A stretch of DNA of 64,000 nt from Acanthamoeba lenticulata (GCA_002179805.1 NAVB01000009.1:55604-119603), one strand, 5' to 3'; shown: positions 1 through 10,332, counted from the stretch's first letter. A program made the numbers and translations. Notes: a model not told the origin generated them from the letters alone.

Positions 1-19
1 CATTCGGCCCAACTCTCAC

Positions 20-58
20 CAACGGATTCGCGAAGTTGTCTTCGTCTTTCTTGGACAT
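20..58 (-). CDS. First exon of a gene leaving the left edge (partial, unidentified)
   Basis: On the minus strand an ATG at 58-56 opens 13 codons (MSKKDEDNFANPL) that end exactly at a good splice donor (GTGAGA, starting at 19). The rest of the gene lies outside the window. It is divergent from the methyltransferase-like gene that starts at 146, with 87 bases between the two start codons, so the two probably share a promoter. The peptide is too short to name a family. Confidence rests only on ATG context, donor and divergent arrangement. Confidence 0.4.
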
Positions 59-88
59 TACGCCGGGAACTTGGGTCGCCATATTTGC

Positions 89-107
89 TGACGTGGGCGT
101 GACGTCA
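89..107. promoter_or_regulatory. Paired TGACGT sites (UPRE-like and CRE-like) in a bidirectional promoter
   Basis: TGACGTGG at 89-96 and the perfect palindrome TGACGTCA at 100-107 sit 3 bp apart between two divergent start codons (58 and 146). TGACGTGG is the metazoan ATF6/XBP1 type site and TGACGTCA the CREB/ATF type. Binding by a bZIP factor is an inference. Confidence 0.45.
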
Positions 108-145
108 GCCAACAAAAAGCGTTTTTGTCTTTTGGCCACCAAACA

Positions 146-1781
146 ATGGCCACAGTGGTGGAAGGGGCAGCCGTCCTGGCGCTGCAGGAAGAGCTGAGCG
201 CGCTGGCGTCGGCGGAAGTGTGCGTGCACTGCGGTCAGGTTTTCTCCAAAGCGTCCCCTAGCTCCTGCACGTTCCACAGCGGTGACTACACAGCGCCTAC
301 CTCCAACGCGACCGAGGCGACCTGTGCGCACTTCAGTTGCTGCGGAGCCCAGGAGGACATCTTCTGGGGCGGCTCACCCCTTTACGACGCGCTTATCCCG
401 CTGGTAAGCAGCTCTGGCCCTTCCTCTCCCGCTGGCGAGGGTGGAGTCTTGGCTGGCTTATTGACGCAACGGCAATAGGCGGCCAAGGGGCCAGTGTTCG
501 TGAGTAGTGGAGGGTGCTGCAGCACAAAGCATGTCGTGCTGGGGGAAGACGTGCGGGTGGAAGATGTAGTGCCGTGGAGACTGCGGCTGCTGCGGCGACG
601 CCTATCTTCTCTGGTAGACGACCACAAGGTACTGAGCCTACTTTTTCTTCTGTTCGTTTGGCTTGTGTCCCAACCACGCGAGGACTCGCTTTGTTGCGTG
701 TGGTAGAGGCTGCATGAGGCAGACCGCCAAAAGGCGACCAGCGTCATCCGTCGCATGCACAATGCCATGTGGGACGTGGGCGACGGCATAAGCTTCTTCG
801 GCCGACGCTTAAGTGCGCTTCTGCTCGCCTCGGCCCCTTCCTTCGCCAACCCACTGACAACATGCTGTGTACCAGACTTTGCTGCGACGAGCCACGGCAG
901 CACCAAGAACGATGCTCCTATCATCAACACCGGCCTTCGGATATGGGACGGCGTATGACTTCATTACCATCTTGTTCATGACCATGCTTTTGAAGGAGGC
1001 TGAACAGACGTGGTTCACGCGCACAGGCGATCGTGCTGGCCAAGTACTTGGAGCACCGCTACCCGAGCGCCGACCACTGGGCTGGGAAGCGCGTGCTGGA
1101 GGTGGGCGCCGGATGCGGGCTCGTGGGCCTCGCGCTGGCGCTCCAGGGTGCCGACGTGCTGCTTACCGACCGGGAGGAGGTCCTCCCCACGCTCCGCGAC
1201 CACGTCCGGCGGAACCTTTCAGCCTCTTCTTCTTCCTCCGGCGACGACAGGGCGCGTCCGTCGGTCGCAGTGGCCGAGCTGGACTGGCGCCAGGACGCCT
1301 CGGGTCCGTTGAGTCCACCAATGCTTCTGCTTTTCGCAGGTTGTCTGTGCTTGTGCGCTGAGCAACAACCGTGCGACGATTGTCGATGGCCAGGTTTTGT
1401 ACAAGAGGGCGGCGGCTTTGATTACATCATGGCGGCCGACGTGATCGGCTTTCCGGCCGTGCTGGACATCCTTGCCACGACGCTTCACACGCTCATGTTC
1501 TCTTCCGCCGTGACTGTACGCTTCATCGTCTCCTTCATCTTCAGCGCGATCATGGTCATGGTCAGCTCCTAACACCGCAGGAGCAGCGCACGACGCAGTG
1601 CATCATGTCCTACAAGGTGCGGGACGAACGGGTGGAGGCGAGCTTCCTCGAGAAGATGGCGGCAAAGGGGTTCCACATGTGGTCCGTGGCGCCGAGCGAC
1701 ATGCACCCAACCTACCAGGCCGATTCCATCCACATCGTCGTATTCACCGCTCAACAGCCGTCGCAGCAGCAGCAAGTATGA
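146..1781 (+). CDS. Predicted class I SAM-dependent protein methyltransferase (METTL21/FAM86-like)
   Basis: Six exons can be joined in frame: 146-403, 479-628, 707-952, 1027-1303, 1394-1515 and 1581-1781, giving 417 residues. The SAM-binding core is clear: WDGAIVLAKYLE leads into KRVLEVGAGCGLVGLALAL (motif I) and LLTDREEVLP, then FDYIMAADVI, the acidic post-II motif usual in lysine methyltransferases of the METTL21/EEF2KMT group. The N-terminal ~90 residues carry a CVHCG...CTFHSG Cys/His pattern that could bind zinc. The likely role is lysine methylation of a translation factor or chaperone, which is family inference. The ATG at 146 is the first in frame. The C-terminus ends in a Gln-rich tail, and a lysine-rich AAG run follows the stop. 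Confidence 0.75.
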
Positions 1782-1875
1782 AGAAGATGAAGAAGAAAAA
1801 GACGACAAAGAAGAAGAAGAATAACAACAAGAAGCTCAATTAAAAACAGACAAAAAAACGCTGGCGGGACAGGAG

Positions 1876-3818
1876 TTAATAGGAGAGGTCGATGGGCGAG
1901 GAGGGCGAGCCGATCTGCGAGTTGGCCTTCTTGAAGTCCTCCTCGAAGCGCCGCTTGATCTCCGGCACCTTCTCGGCCACGAATTTCCTGCACGCCCGCT
2001 GCGCGTTGAGTTGCTCTTCCTTCGAAGAAAAAAACAACGAAGAGACGACAAAGCTTGACATGGGAGGCGGGAGTGGTTACTTGATGCGACCAGCCAGCTC
2101 CTTGGCGGGCCAGCGCGGCGAGTAGGGGTACCCTCCGTAGACGATTTGCAGCGGCTGCGAGTTGCCCCTGCGCACGCAATCAACGTATCAGTGCCATGAT
2201 GAGTGACACAGAGACGTCAGGCCCACGCACTTGTGGTGCTCCATGGACGAGATGAGGATCTCGGGTTGCTCTCCCGGGAAGGTCTCGCCCAGCGTGACTG
2301 TATCATCCAAGCCGCGTCAAGTCAGTCCACAATGGGTGGTGTCGGTGCCGTTGGCAAGCGTACTGGTGATGGTAAACACGATGTCCTCGCTGTAGAGGAA
2401 GCACCCGCTTCGGTTCTTGTTGTCCAGCTCGAGGGGGCTGAGAAAGGCAAAAATATTCAAAAAAAAAACAGTGAGTAAATTGTTTTTGTAATTTGATTTT
2501 TTTTTTAAAAAAATGAAGAATAATTAAGAAAGAAAAAAAAACAATCGAGGGAGCGACGAACTTGCCCAGGGCATCGACAAGCTCGAGGAAGAGGGTGCGA
2601 CGATGGCACCACTGTCCAAACTTCTCCTCGAGCACGTCCATCACGGCCGGCATGAACATGATCAGGCACATCTCTCCGGACCATTGTGGCAGCTGTTGTT
2701 GTTGGCCACAAATCCCATAAGTATTGCATGAGGCTCCTACGTGCTCGTTGTCAAGCGAAGGAGGGAGAAGGTAAGGAATGGGGATCAGCAGGATGTGGTT
2801 ACGCACCGGAACTTTGCCGAGAGAGCGCTCCCAGTCAGGCGGGAGTAAGAGTTTCACGTCGGGCGCCGTGGCTTGGCCCAGCCTGCAGCCGAACGCAGGT
2901 AAGGAATGAAGATTAAGCCGAGTATAACCTTCGGATGAAGGAGGAGGCGACAAGGAACCGGAAAGTGACGATAATGAAGATAGAGTCATGGAGTGAAAGT
3001 TGCGATTCGGCAACTCTTCGCTTGACCTCGTCGGTCACGGAGACCGGGATGAAGCAGTGAACTTCGTCTTGCCGTACCAGGAACTCCACACGCTGGAGAG
3101 AGAGAGAGAGAGAAAGAGTCACGCAAGAGGAACCATTGAAACGACTACGAGGAAAGGAGGAGAGCGCCACATACGGGGATTTCTTCGATGGTGCTGATCT
3201 CAAACTGGAGGCGCTCGTCCGGAACGCTCTTGACCAGCGCCAGCTGCCTTTCCTGTAGTCAGGAGCACATGAAGCGTAAGACTTGAGGCGAGTATAAACG
3301 ACGGGAGGGCATGACGTGCTTTGTACAACGCCAAGAGCTCAAGCACGCACTCAAGCAAGCACGTTCGGCTTTCGGTGGGTCTGTGGGCGTAATGTGCACA
3401 ACCAACCGTGAGGCAGGGCCGCCGCAGAGAGAGATCTAAGGTGGGAACGAACCGCCAGTTTGCTATGGATTTGAGTGTGGAAAGTCGGAAGGAGGCCTCT
3501 TCGCCTGGCGGGAAGATGAAATCAGGCGGCACCTCTGGTCGTGCAGCATCGAGCACGACTCCCCCTGCATTACGATTTAACGAGGCTACCCAACGAAGTG
3601 TCACACGGGAGAGGGCACGTACAGGTGAGGAACGCTTGGCCACCCACGAGGGGCAACTGCAACATGAAGCGATCTGGCGCGTAGGGGAAAGGCACCGCTT
3701 GATGGTTAACCATAAAGCTGTAGGGACTGGCCAGTAGAGCGGCGATGTTCTCCTGGATAGCCAGCGCAGGCGGCACCACAGGCTGCTGGGTGGGGGATGG
3801 TGCTGCCACCACCTCCAT
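1876..3818 (-). CDS. BABAM2: BRISC and BRCA1-A complex member 2 (BRE/BABAM2) homologue
   Basis: BRE is a scaffold with two UEV-like domains that joins the BRCC36 K63-deubiquitinase complexes BRISC and BRCA1-A. The N-terminal UEV shows DRFMLQLPLVGGQAFLTW, then EVPPDFIFPPGEEASF, LKSIANW and ECVLELLALYK, which follow the human order. The C-terminal part has VRNHILLIPIPYLL, WSGEMCLIMFMPAV, LGETFPGEQPEILI and the signature YPYSPRW near the end. At least seven exons are needed. Two joins are exact: introns 3622-3565 and 3452-3381. The first in-frame ATG is 3818-3816, but the frame stays open upstream through a lysine-rich stretch (about 3840-3995) with no ATG. That stretch may be 5' UTR or an unseen N-terminal extension. 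It lies downstream of the membrane-protein gene on the same strand. Confidence 0.85.
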
Positions 3819-4081
3819 GGCGTCTGTTTCTGGCGTTGTTGTGGCCCCTGCGGCCACAACCTTTTGCTTTTTCTTTTTCTCCTTCTTGGTGTCCTCCTTC
3901 TTCTCCTTCGACTTCTTTGTTTTCTTTTTCTCCTTTTTGTCCTTCACCTTGGCTTCTGCCGTCCTCCCTTCTGCCGTGTTCTTGGTGACCTCCACTTTCG
4001 ATCCAGCACCGGCAGGTTGGTTAAATAGATTAAGTATTTTCTGTTTTATTTTTTCTAGTTTTAATTTCAGGCTTGTGCGTT

Positions 4082-5182
4082 TTACACTTGAACAATGTCA
4101 TCATCGACGGCGTAAAGCTCAGAGGAAACGGCGTTGTTGTTGAAGATATCAGTGGACGTAGGGGTGATCGAGTTGCTGGAATCGCTGAGTGTCGGTGGCA
4201 CAACGCCGCGGCGCAGCGTGGCCAGAGTGCTGGCAAGCTTGGTATGTTGCGTCTCGCTGGCCCACTTCTTAAACTTCTTCTCCTTCTTATCGCGCCAGCG
4301 CTTGACACGCTTCTTCTCGAACGCCATTTCCTTGAGAATGCCCTTCTTGCGTCGTGCCGCTTCGATCTCGAGAAGGTCGTTGTCGAGAGGCGTCGTGCCA
4401 GTGAGGAACTCACAGAAGCAGTTGCACAGTCTGTTGTGGCGCGGCATGATGCAGTTGATGACGCGGTCCGTAGGTCCAAAGGCGACAAGCGCGTAGATAC
4501 AACAGGCCCATACGAAGCAGAAACCAGTGAGGGTGTAGATGACAATCTTGAAGGAGTTGGGCAGACCATGTGACTCAGCCACAAGGAGGTTGATGCCGAT
4601 GGAGAAGAGGACCACGGAGAACCGGCAGCCCCACTGACAGAGAGGCATGAACGCGCGGTGCCAAGGCTCATAGGTGTGTGCCGAGGTGGTCTTGGCCATG
4701 TGGAGAGTTACCACTGACAGGAAGACGTTGACCACGAAGCTCCAAAGCATAAGGAAGACAGACCAATTCAGGACGGGCGAGAAACTGGTGATGCCGGGAT
4801 CGTTCTTGAGGTAGTCTGACAGGATGAAGCCCTCAAAACCGAGCAAGAGAGTGGAGAAGTTGAAGTAGGAGTTGTACTGCTCGGCTGCCTCAGTGCCTTG
4901 GCCGTTCCACTTCTCCAGCGCGGCCGCTCGCGCTCGGACCAGCCACTCCTCGGTCATTAAAGTATCCTTGAACTGACCGCAGCAGGTGTCTGGAATATCT
5001 CCTGGGTCTGGATCGTTTTCCAGCTCATACTCAACTTCGGCCTGCTCGCTCCTGTTGAGCTTATTCATCTCCTCATCCTCTTTGTCGTCTTCTCCCCTGT
5101 TCCATTTGGCCACTTTATCCAGGGCACTCTTTCTTCGATCCGAGGCCGTACGTGATGGTTTCGGCGACTGAGATGAGGACAT
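4082..5182 (-). CDS. Four-helix membrane protein of unknown function
   Basis: Single exon, 366 residues, start MSSSQSPKPS at 5182. The N-terminal third is hydrophilic and acidic. Four hydrophobic segments follow: around FSTLLLGFEGFILSDYL, LNWSVFLMLWSFVVNVFLSV, SVVLFSIGINLLVA and IVIYTLTGFCFVWACCIYAL. The C-terminal cytosolic tail is rich in Lys/Arg and probably helical (ARRKKGILKEMAFEKKRVKR), then Ser/Thr-rich. The layout of four helices with short loops and charged tails recalls Orai-type calcium channels, and the LLLGFE motif in helix 1 sits where Orai has LLSGFA. The similarity is weak and I do not assign the family. An upstream open frame to 5512 has no ATG and is taken as 5' UTR. Confidence 0.7.
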   Translation of the reverse strand: MSSSQSPKPSRTASDRRKSALDKVAKWNRGEDDKEDEEMNKLNRSEQAEVEYELENDPDPGDIPDTCCGQFKDTLMTEEWLVRARAAALEKWNGQGTEAAEQYNSYFNFSTLLLGFEGFILSDYLKNDPGITSFSPVLNWSVFLMLWSFVVNVFLSVVTLHMAKTTSAHTYEPWHRAFMPLCQWGCRFSVVLFSIGINLLVAESHGLPNSFKIVIYTLTGFCFVWACCIYALVAFGPTDRVINCIMPRHNRLCNCFCEFLTGTTPLDNDLLEIEAARRKKGILKEMAFEKKRVKRWRDKKEKKFKKWASETQHTKLASTLATLRRGVVPPTLSDSSNSITPTSTDIFNNNAVSSELYAVDDDIVQV

Positions 5183-5508
5183 TCTGATCCCCTTCTTCTG
5201 GAATAAGCTGTCCCACACCCATGAGTTTATACAACTTGGCTTGTTCAGGAAAGCGAAGGTGTACCTTTTGTGTTTGTACAAACAGCTGAGGAAGTTAGTG
5301 TGATCCTCCCTGCAGCTCTCTTTCTTGTATGTTCTTCTCTTCTGCGCCCGCAGCGCTTCCCGCCTTGCGTGTTTCAGTGGTGCGCTTTCCTTTCTGGTGC
5401 ACTGTGTGTCGACTTCTCTTTTTCTGGACCATGCTTTGCAGTTCGGTTTCGTTCTGTTTTTGACTCTAATGTGGACCGCGCTTACAGACGTCTGTGAAAG
5501 CTGCACAT

Positions 5509-7138
5509 TCACTCTTCCGCCGCCGGGCCAGCGATGAGGAAGTGCCGGACGACGTCGATCTGCTCCGTGTTGAGCAAGGCGGGAGCGTGACCCACACCGG
5601 CAAACTCGTGCACGCGCATTGGGAACCGCGCCCTCTTGATCATCTCGTCTGCAACCGTCTTGGGGAGGATGTCCGACTCGGCGCTGAAAGGTTCAAAGAG
5701 CCGAAAGTGGTTAAATGAAATGGACACCCGGGTGAGCGCGGTGGAAAAGGGGAGAGAGAACTACCCGCGCAAAAGCAAGAGCGAATCACACTTGACATGG
5801 TCCCACGCCTTCCACAGGTCGATGTCCTTGAACTGAGAGGGGTCCAGCGGGATGGACGCTGCGATGGCTGGATCGTAGTGCAGTTCGTACTGGTACTCGC
5901 CGCCTAGTCCCCAGTCTGTTCAGTATCGTAACCTCATTGCCCCCTCCACCACAAGTAGAGAAAAAAACAAACGTAAAGGCCCGTACCGCCCATGACGGGA
6001 CGGACGTAGTACTTGCTGAGCTTCTCCCACTCCTCTTCGGTGGTACACCCGAACGGTTGGGCGATCTTCTTGATGTAGGCGACCACCTCGTCCATCGAGC
6101 TGCATGCGTGAACGAGACGGAAAATGATTAGTCGGTCGTGAGAGCGTTGGTCCAGGCATGCGAGTCGGCATACGTACCGGAACTTGATGTCCTTGCCCAC
6201 ATACTGGCCGAGCCGGTGCAACCCCTGGGCGGGCACAAAGGCACCGATGTCGTTGATGATGAACTTGCCGATCTCGACTGGGTGCACGTCTATTCAGGGC
6301 CACGGCCTTGGGTGAGAAACCAGACACGGTCGCGGCGAATTGGGCAGGTGCGAAGTGCGTACCCGGCGTGTCGTGCTGAGACGCCAGCAGCATGCCAATC
6401 AACCCTCCTGTCATTGCCCTCAGCCGAACCGCAACAACAACGCATGGCGCGGCAGGAAGGAGGATGGGGGTGAGCAACGGGAAGAAGAGGGAAGAGAAGA
6501 GAGGGGGGGGGGAGAGGCAAGTGCAGACGGACGAACCCATCGAGGTGCCGATCCAATCGACCTTGGTGACGCCCAGGTGGTGCACGAGCGTCCGGATATC
6601 GTGGATGTACTGCGGGAACGAGTAGTTGGTCGTCGGCACCCGCTCTAAGCAAGTTGAGGAGAGGCGAGCAGAATCAGTGTTGGAAGTTCCTTCATGGACG
6701 GCGAGTGCGAGATCATACCGCTGTTCCAGCGGCCGGGCATGTCCACCGCCACAACACGGAACCCGTCCTTAACCTGCAACGAAGAGCTTTGAGGAAAGCG
6801 TTTAAACGCTTGGCGAAGAGTGGAGCGGGAACAAGTACCAGCGCCGTGGCCACGTCGTCAAAGTCGCTGCAGTAAGGCAACAAAGAATCGTGTGAATATA
6901 AACTGTACTATATGAAGTCGCAAAGAGTCCAGTACCGAGAATTGCGCGTGAGACCGTGGACGGCCACAACGACAGGCGCAGGTTCGGACCCAGGGGTTGC
7001 TTGAGGCTGCCAATCGCGATAGGCGAGCCGGTGGTCGCCCACAGGCGTGGCAACGGCATCAGTGGGACCTTCTAGCAAATGAAGCGTATGACATTGCACC
7101 CACTTGTCTTCCACCACGACCTCACCCTTACTCGCCAT
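5509..7138 (-). CDS. Alpha/beta-hydrolase fold protein
   Basis: The start is MASKGEVVVEDKW at 7138. Exons read VVAVHGLTRNSRYW (oxyanion-hole HG motif), VVAVDMPGRWNSG, then VDWIGTSMGG (nucleophile elbow, Ser in GTSMG), LVINDIGAFVPAQG, a lid/cap segment around MDEVVAYIKKIAQPFG, and near the C-terminus VGHAPALLNTEQ, which holds the catalytic His. This is the fold of lipases, esterases and epoxide/haloalkane hydrolases. The nucleophile is Ser, so esterase/lipase-type chemistry is more likely than an epoxide hydrolase (Asp). The substrate is unknown. Several short introns interrupt it, one with a sense-strand poly(C) tract (6503-6512 on the plus strand). 5S rRNA copy 1 lies upstream on the same strand. 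Confidence 0.8.
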
Positions 7139-7253
7139 CTTCGCTGTTCTGTCCTGGGCAATAAAAACAGTCCACCGTTGAGCTGGGCAAATTAATCTGA
7201 AAAAATGGAGAAAATGAAGCCCACGAAAAGAAAACGATGTTCTGCAATTAAAC

Positions 7254-7296
7254 GATACGAAAGGACACAAGAGGGACGAATGATGGATGAAGAAGC
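7254..7296 (-). repeat. Conserved 3' flank of the 5S rRNA unit (copy 1)
   Basis: A 43-nt block here matches 39330-39372 beside 5S copy 2 with one difference. Between it and the 5S end, copy 1 carries extra GGAGGGCAA-type tandem units absent from copy 2. It shows that the duplicated unit is longer than the 5S gene itself. Confidence 0.7.
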
Positions 7297-7330
7297 AAGG
7301 AGGGCAAGGAGGGCAAGGCAGGGCCAAGAG

Positions 7331-7449
7331 AGGATACGACACGGTGGATTCCCGGGTGGTCGCCCACCCCAGTACTAACACCGCCTGGCGCAGCTTAACT
7401 TCGCCGTTCGGATGGGAAGCGGTGCTTTCTGCGCAGTATGGCCGTATCC
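7331..7449 (-). rRNA. 5S ribosomal RNA, copy 1 (variant)
   Basis: 119 nt read on the minus strand from GGATACGGCCATACTGCGCA to the GTGTCGTATCCT end. The termini pair and the internal-control-region sequences are conserved, matching the Acanthamoeba 5S sequence as I recall it. It differs from copy 2 only at RNA position 45 (G instead of A, plus-strand position 7405). It also lacks the immediate T-run terminator: the 3' flank reads CTCTCTTGG where copy 2 has CTTTTGG. It may be a functional variant or a drifting copy. Confidence 0.92.
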
Positions 7450-7459
7450 AACAACAAAC

Positions 7460-7486
7460 GTGTCCAGCTTCCGTGCGGTAACGCAG
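7460..7486 (-). promoter_or_regulatory. Conserved element upstream of 5S copy 1
   Basis: 27 nt identical to 39523-39549, placed 10 nt upstream of the 5' end in both 5S copies. Within otherwise diverged flanks this suggests a 5' promoter element or retained duplication homology. Confidence 0.5.
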
Positions 7487-7619
7487 ATCAACACGGACGC
7501 CAGCTCGACCGAGGAAGAAAAGCGATCGATGATATATCCAATTAGGGCTTTATCTACATTACGGTTCTTTCTGCTGGGTGAGCTTTGGGTGGCCGATCGT
7601 GTTTGTGGGTGGCTTCGCC

Positions 7620-8502
7620 TTACAAGTTGCGCGGCGGCGTGGGATTGTTCGTGTAGGCTTGCGGGTAGGATGGCCGAAGATAAAAGGACGTAGAAGAGTG
7701 AGGTGGTGGTGGAGTGTAAGGGAAAGAGGGCAGATAAGAAGAGAGATGAGATTGGTCGTAGGGGAACGCCATCTGAGGTCCTACGGCGTAGTGCTGTGGA
7801 AAGGCATGACTGGATGGCGGCGACTGCATTGGTACAACATGGTCAGGAAGAGCGTAGTAACCCGTCCAAGGTGCGGTGGGCAAGGCGTCTAGAGTAGAAG
7901 TCCACGACGGAGCAGCAACTGCTTGTGGTGGCAGTGGTGAGGGAGGTAGTTCTAGTTGCCGGGGCTCCTCAGCTGGTTGGCTTTGTGGTGGGGATGAGGA
8001 GGAAAGCTTCGCAAGTGCATCTTCCGAGTAGTAGAAGTCGTTGTAGTACATCGTGCTGTTCTGTCGAGACCCAAGCCTCCTGCAACTTGCACTGTAAGGT
8101 GGTTGTCGTGTTGCCCACCTCGCAAAGAACAAGGGATGTACCGAGACTTGAGCCCACCAAACACCTCACTCAGCAGCTTTCCAAACACTGCCTGTGTAGT
8201 TGGTTCTATCTTGTTCTGGGCGCACCTGACGAGTTGACCAATGTCAAGGCGAGGGCTGAGGTGCTTAAGAAGAGGGGGGGGGGGTGAACACACCAAGCCA
8301 GGTAGTGGTCGTGAGTCTCCTTGCGAGCCAGGCTCTTTCCTTCTTGCACCACAAACGTTCGTCTAATCCTGCAGCCAACAAGTACTGTAAACGAAGAACC
8401 AAAAAGAACGAAAGCGAAAAAGGAAGAAAGAGTAGAAGTGTACCATGCTAGAACCTGGTCTTTCGCTTCCTCCTTGCTTGTGAGGTAGATTTGATGCGAC
8501 AT
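7620..8502 (-). CDS. RFX-type winged-helix DNA-binding protein
   Basis: Four exons join in frame: 8502-8444, 8368-8294, 8225-8142 and 8079-7620, giving 225 residues. Residues from about 15 to 95 form an RFX DNA-binding domain: VLAWIRRTFVVQEGKSLARK, HDHYLAWCAQNKIEP, AVFGKLLSEVFGGL, then KSRRLGSRQNS followed by MYYNDFYY. These follow the family pattern (FGKLIR..F, TRRLGTRGxSKYHYYG). The canonical SKYHYYG is altered to STMYYNDFYY. The rest is Pro/Ser/Tyr-rich and looks disordered, and no dimerisation domain is visible. RFX proteins bind X-box promoters, and in animals they control ciliary genes. The first 8 bases of the third intron's sense strand are followed by a poly(C) tract (8274-8284 on the plus strand, G-run). 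Downstream neighbour is 5S copy 1. Confidence 0.85.
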
Positions 8503-8709
8503 CGGTCCAGCTGGCTAGCAAGCGTGAGTTGAAGAGCGAGGTGGCGCAAATAAGGCCAGTCTGGTGGCGCCATGAGCCAGAGGCTATTCAATATTTCTAA
8601 ACATTAACAATTGGGTTACCCGTGTCCTGTTACGACTTAACCTGGTGATCAAACCATAACATTTTTCCGTGGGCTCTCTTCCTTTTCCGACTGTCAGTAC
8701 CGGTCCCGG

Positions 8710-10220
8710 TCACGCATCGAGCGACTTTCGCGCTCGCCGCTTGCCCGCCACTCCTCGTCGCTGCAGGCCACCAGACGCAAAGCTAGAGCTGTACAGGGAG
8801 AGAAGATGTGCAAATGAGATGAGACACGAAAAGCACAAGGCCGGGGACGGTGCAAGTTTTGTAAAAAGAGATCCGTTAACAAAACTTGCAAAATGGCTTG
8901 TTGCAACGGGATACGGCTCGCGACAACACCAATGGGAAAAGCGACGCACCCGCATGTGGCACACGCTACGGCCGACTTGCAAAAAACTGGCGCGTGGCTG
9001 AAGTGAGCACTTAAAAGAAAGAGCGAGAGAGTCTAATGAAGTTGTCGTACCAGAGAGGCACACCGAGCATACATGGCCGATGTCGACGGCCTCCTTGTGG
9101 CAGAAGCAGGCCGCACGATAGTCCACGTCGGCTTGCAGAGGCAAGTTCATGAACTGGCGCGTTTGCGGGTCGACAATGAAGAGAGACTGCAGGCCAAGCA
9201 TCAGCTCACGGTCATGAACTTCGCCTATCCCACTCTACAGAGAACGCAGAGCCGCACCAACAAGTACTGGAGGAGTGCATCCGGGTTGGTGGGCTTCAAG
9301 TACAGGCCTCCCGTGAGCAGTGCGGCTTGCTGGCCGTGAGTGGAATCTTCGCCCGCGAACACGCACGAGTCGATGAGCAGTTCCTGAACAGCGGGATCCG
9401 TCCGGGTGAGCGCGCAGGCGGGGAGCGGCGATCATTCGACCACGACTGAGGGAGAATGCACCATCTTCTGAGCGGCAAAGATGCAGTTCATCGTCGGGAT
9501 ATACTGGGCGGGAGAGTCAGGGGCGGCCTGGAACAAGAGCACACGTGGGGTCAAGCCGCGCTTCTCTCGGTGCAGCCGGTTGATGTCTGGTGCAATGCAA
9601 AGCCCTCGTGAGGAAGTGCGTCGGGTCAATGAACAGGCGAGACAGAGGAAAGGCGCACAGGACAGTGCGAGGCTGAGCGCGCCGGAAAAGGCCGAGAACG
9701 TCGACGCGGGCTTGCCAGCGACATTGGTGTGCAGCTCAGCCAATGCATCAAGGAGGTTGTCACGCAGCGAAGTGTAATTGATGGTCTGGCTGGAACTGCT
9801 CTCTGGTTCCGCGGCGGGATAGAGGAAGCGACTGCAGAGGGGTCCAGAGTTAGCTCGCGACGTCTGGAGGAAAATCAACTGCGGCCTACCTGCCGTAGCC
9901 ATCAGCGCTGATGACAGCCAGCTGGTTGCGGTCGTTGAGGAGGCAGTAGGCACGAAGGAAGGTGAAGAAGTGGTCAAGAAACTGCGAGAAAGACAGACTG
10001 CCACAACGCCTTAGCTCAGGACCTAATAACCAAAGAACACCCACAACGGAAGGACAAGCACGGGGAGGTAACATACCCGGAGGTTGCCCAAGCTAAGGGA
10101 TTGGTATCGAGCACAATCACCAGTGCGCTTCGTTCTTCATCTACATTAAAAAACGGCAGCACATGCACGTGAGCGCAGGGGGTAGCTACAAGGAAGAGCC
10201 AACACAATCCAACCTGCCAT
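8710..10220 (-). CDS. GTF2H3: TFIIH core subunit p34 (Tfb4/GTF2H3)
   Basis: p34 is a von Willebrand A-like subunit of the TFIIH core, which acts in RNA polymerase II initiation and nucleotide excision repair. The first exon is tiny (ATG GCA G, from 10220). It joins after an intron to DEERSALVIVLDTNPLAW, the start of the vWA fold. Next come FLDHFFTFLRAYCLLNDRNQ, LAVISADGYG, a central DALAELHTNV region, MNCIFAAQKM, LLIDSCVFAGEDSTHGQQAA and LLTGGLYLKP. The C-terminus has FCHKEAVDIGHVCSVCLS, the start of the C4 zinc finger. The second half (CFSC...F) appears to lie in a later exon near 8830-8870; that join was not resolved. It is divergent from the CELF-like gene with 112 bp between start codons. 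Confidence 0.88.
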
Positions 10221-10332
10221 CTGTCTTTTGGCGTGCTCCTCTGTGGTAAGAGTTTGTGCAGAATTTTTGCAGGAAGGACGGACCACCTTTTTCACGGCCA
10301 ATTCGAGGCACAGGCCCAATTCACACTCACAC
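10221..10332. promoter_or_regulatory. Short bidirectional promoter (TFIIH p34 / CELF-like)
   Basis: 112 bp between two divergent ATGs. No TATA box was recognised. The region must hold both 5' UTRs and core promoters. Confidence 0.5.

Noticed and set aside
4082..5512. 476-residue version of the four-helix membrane protein starting at 5512
   Set aside because: The extension begins at a GTG, has no ATG and is basic low-complexity sequence. The first ATG is at 5182.
7331..7449. Protein-coding reading of the 5S region (LVLGWATTREST)
   Set aside because: The same peptide appears at the second 5S locus only because the rRNA gene is conserved; it is not a protein.
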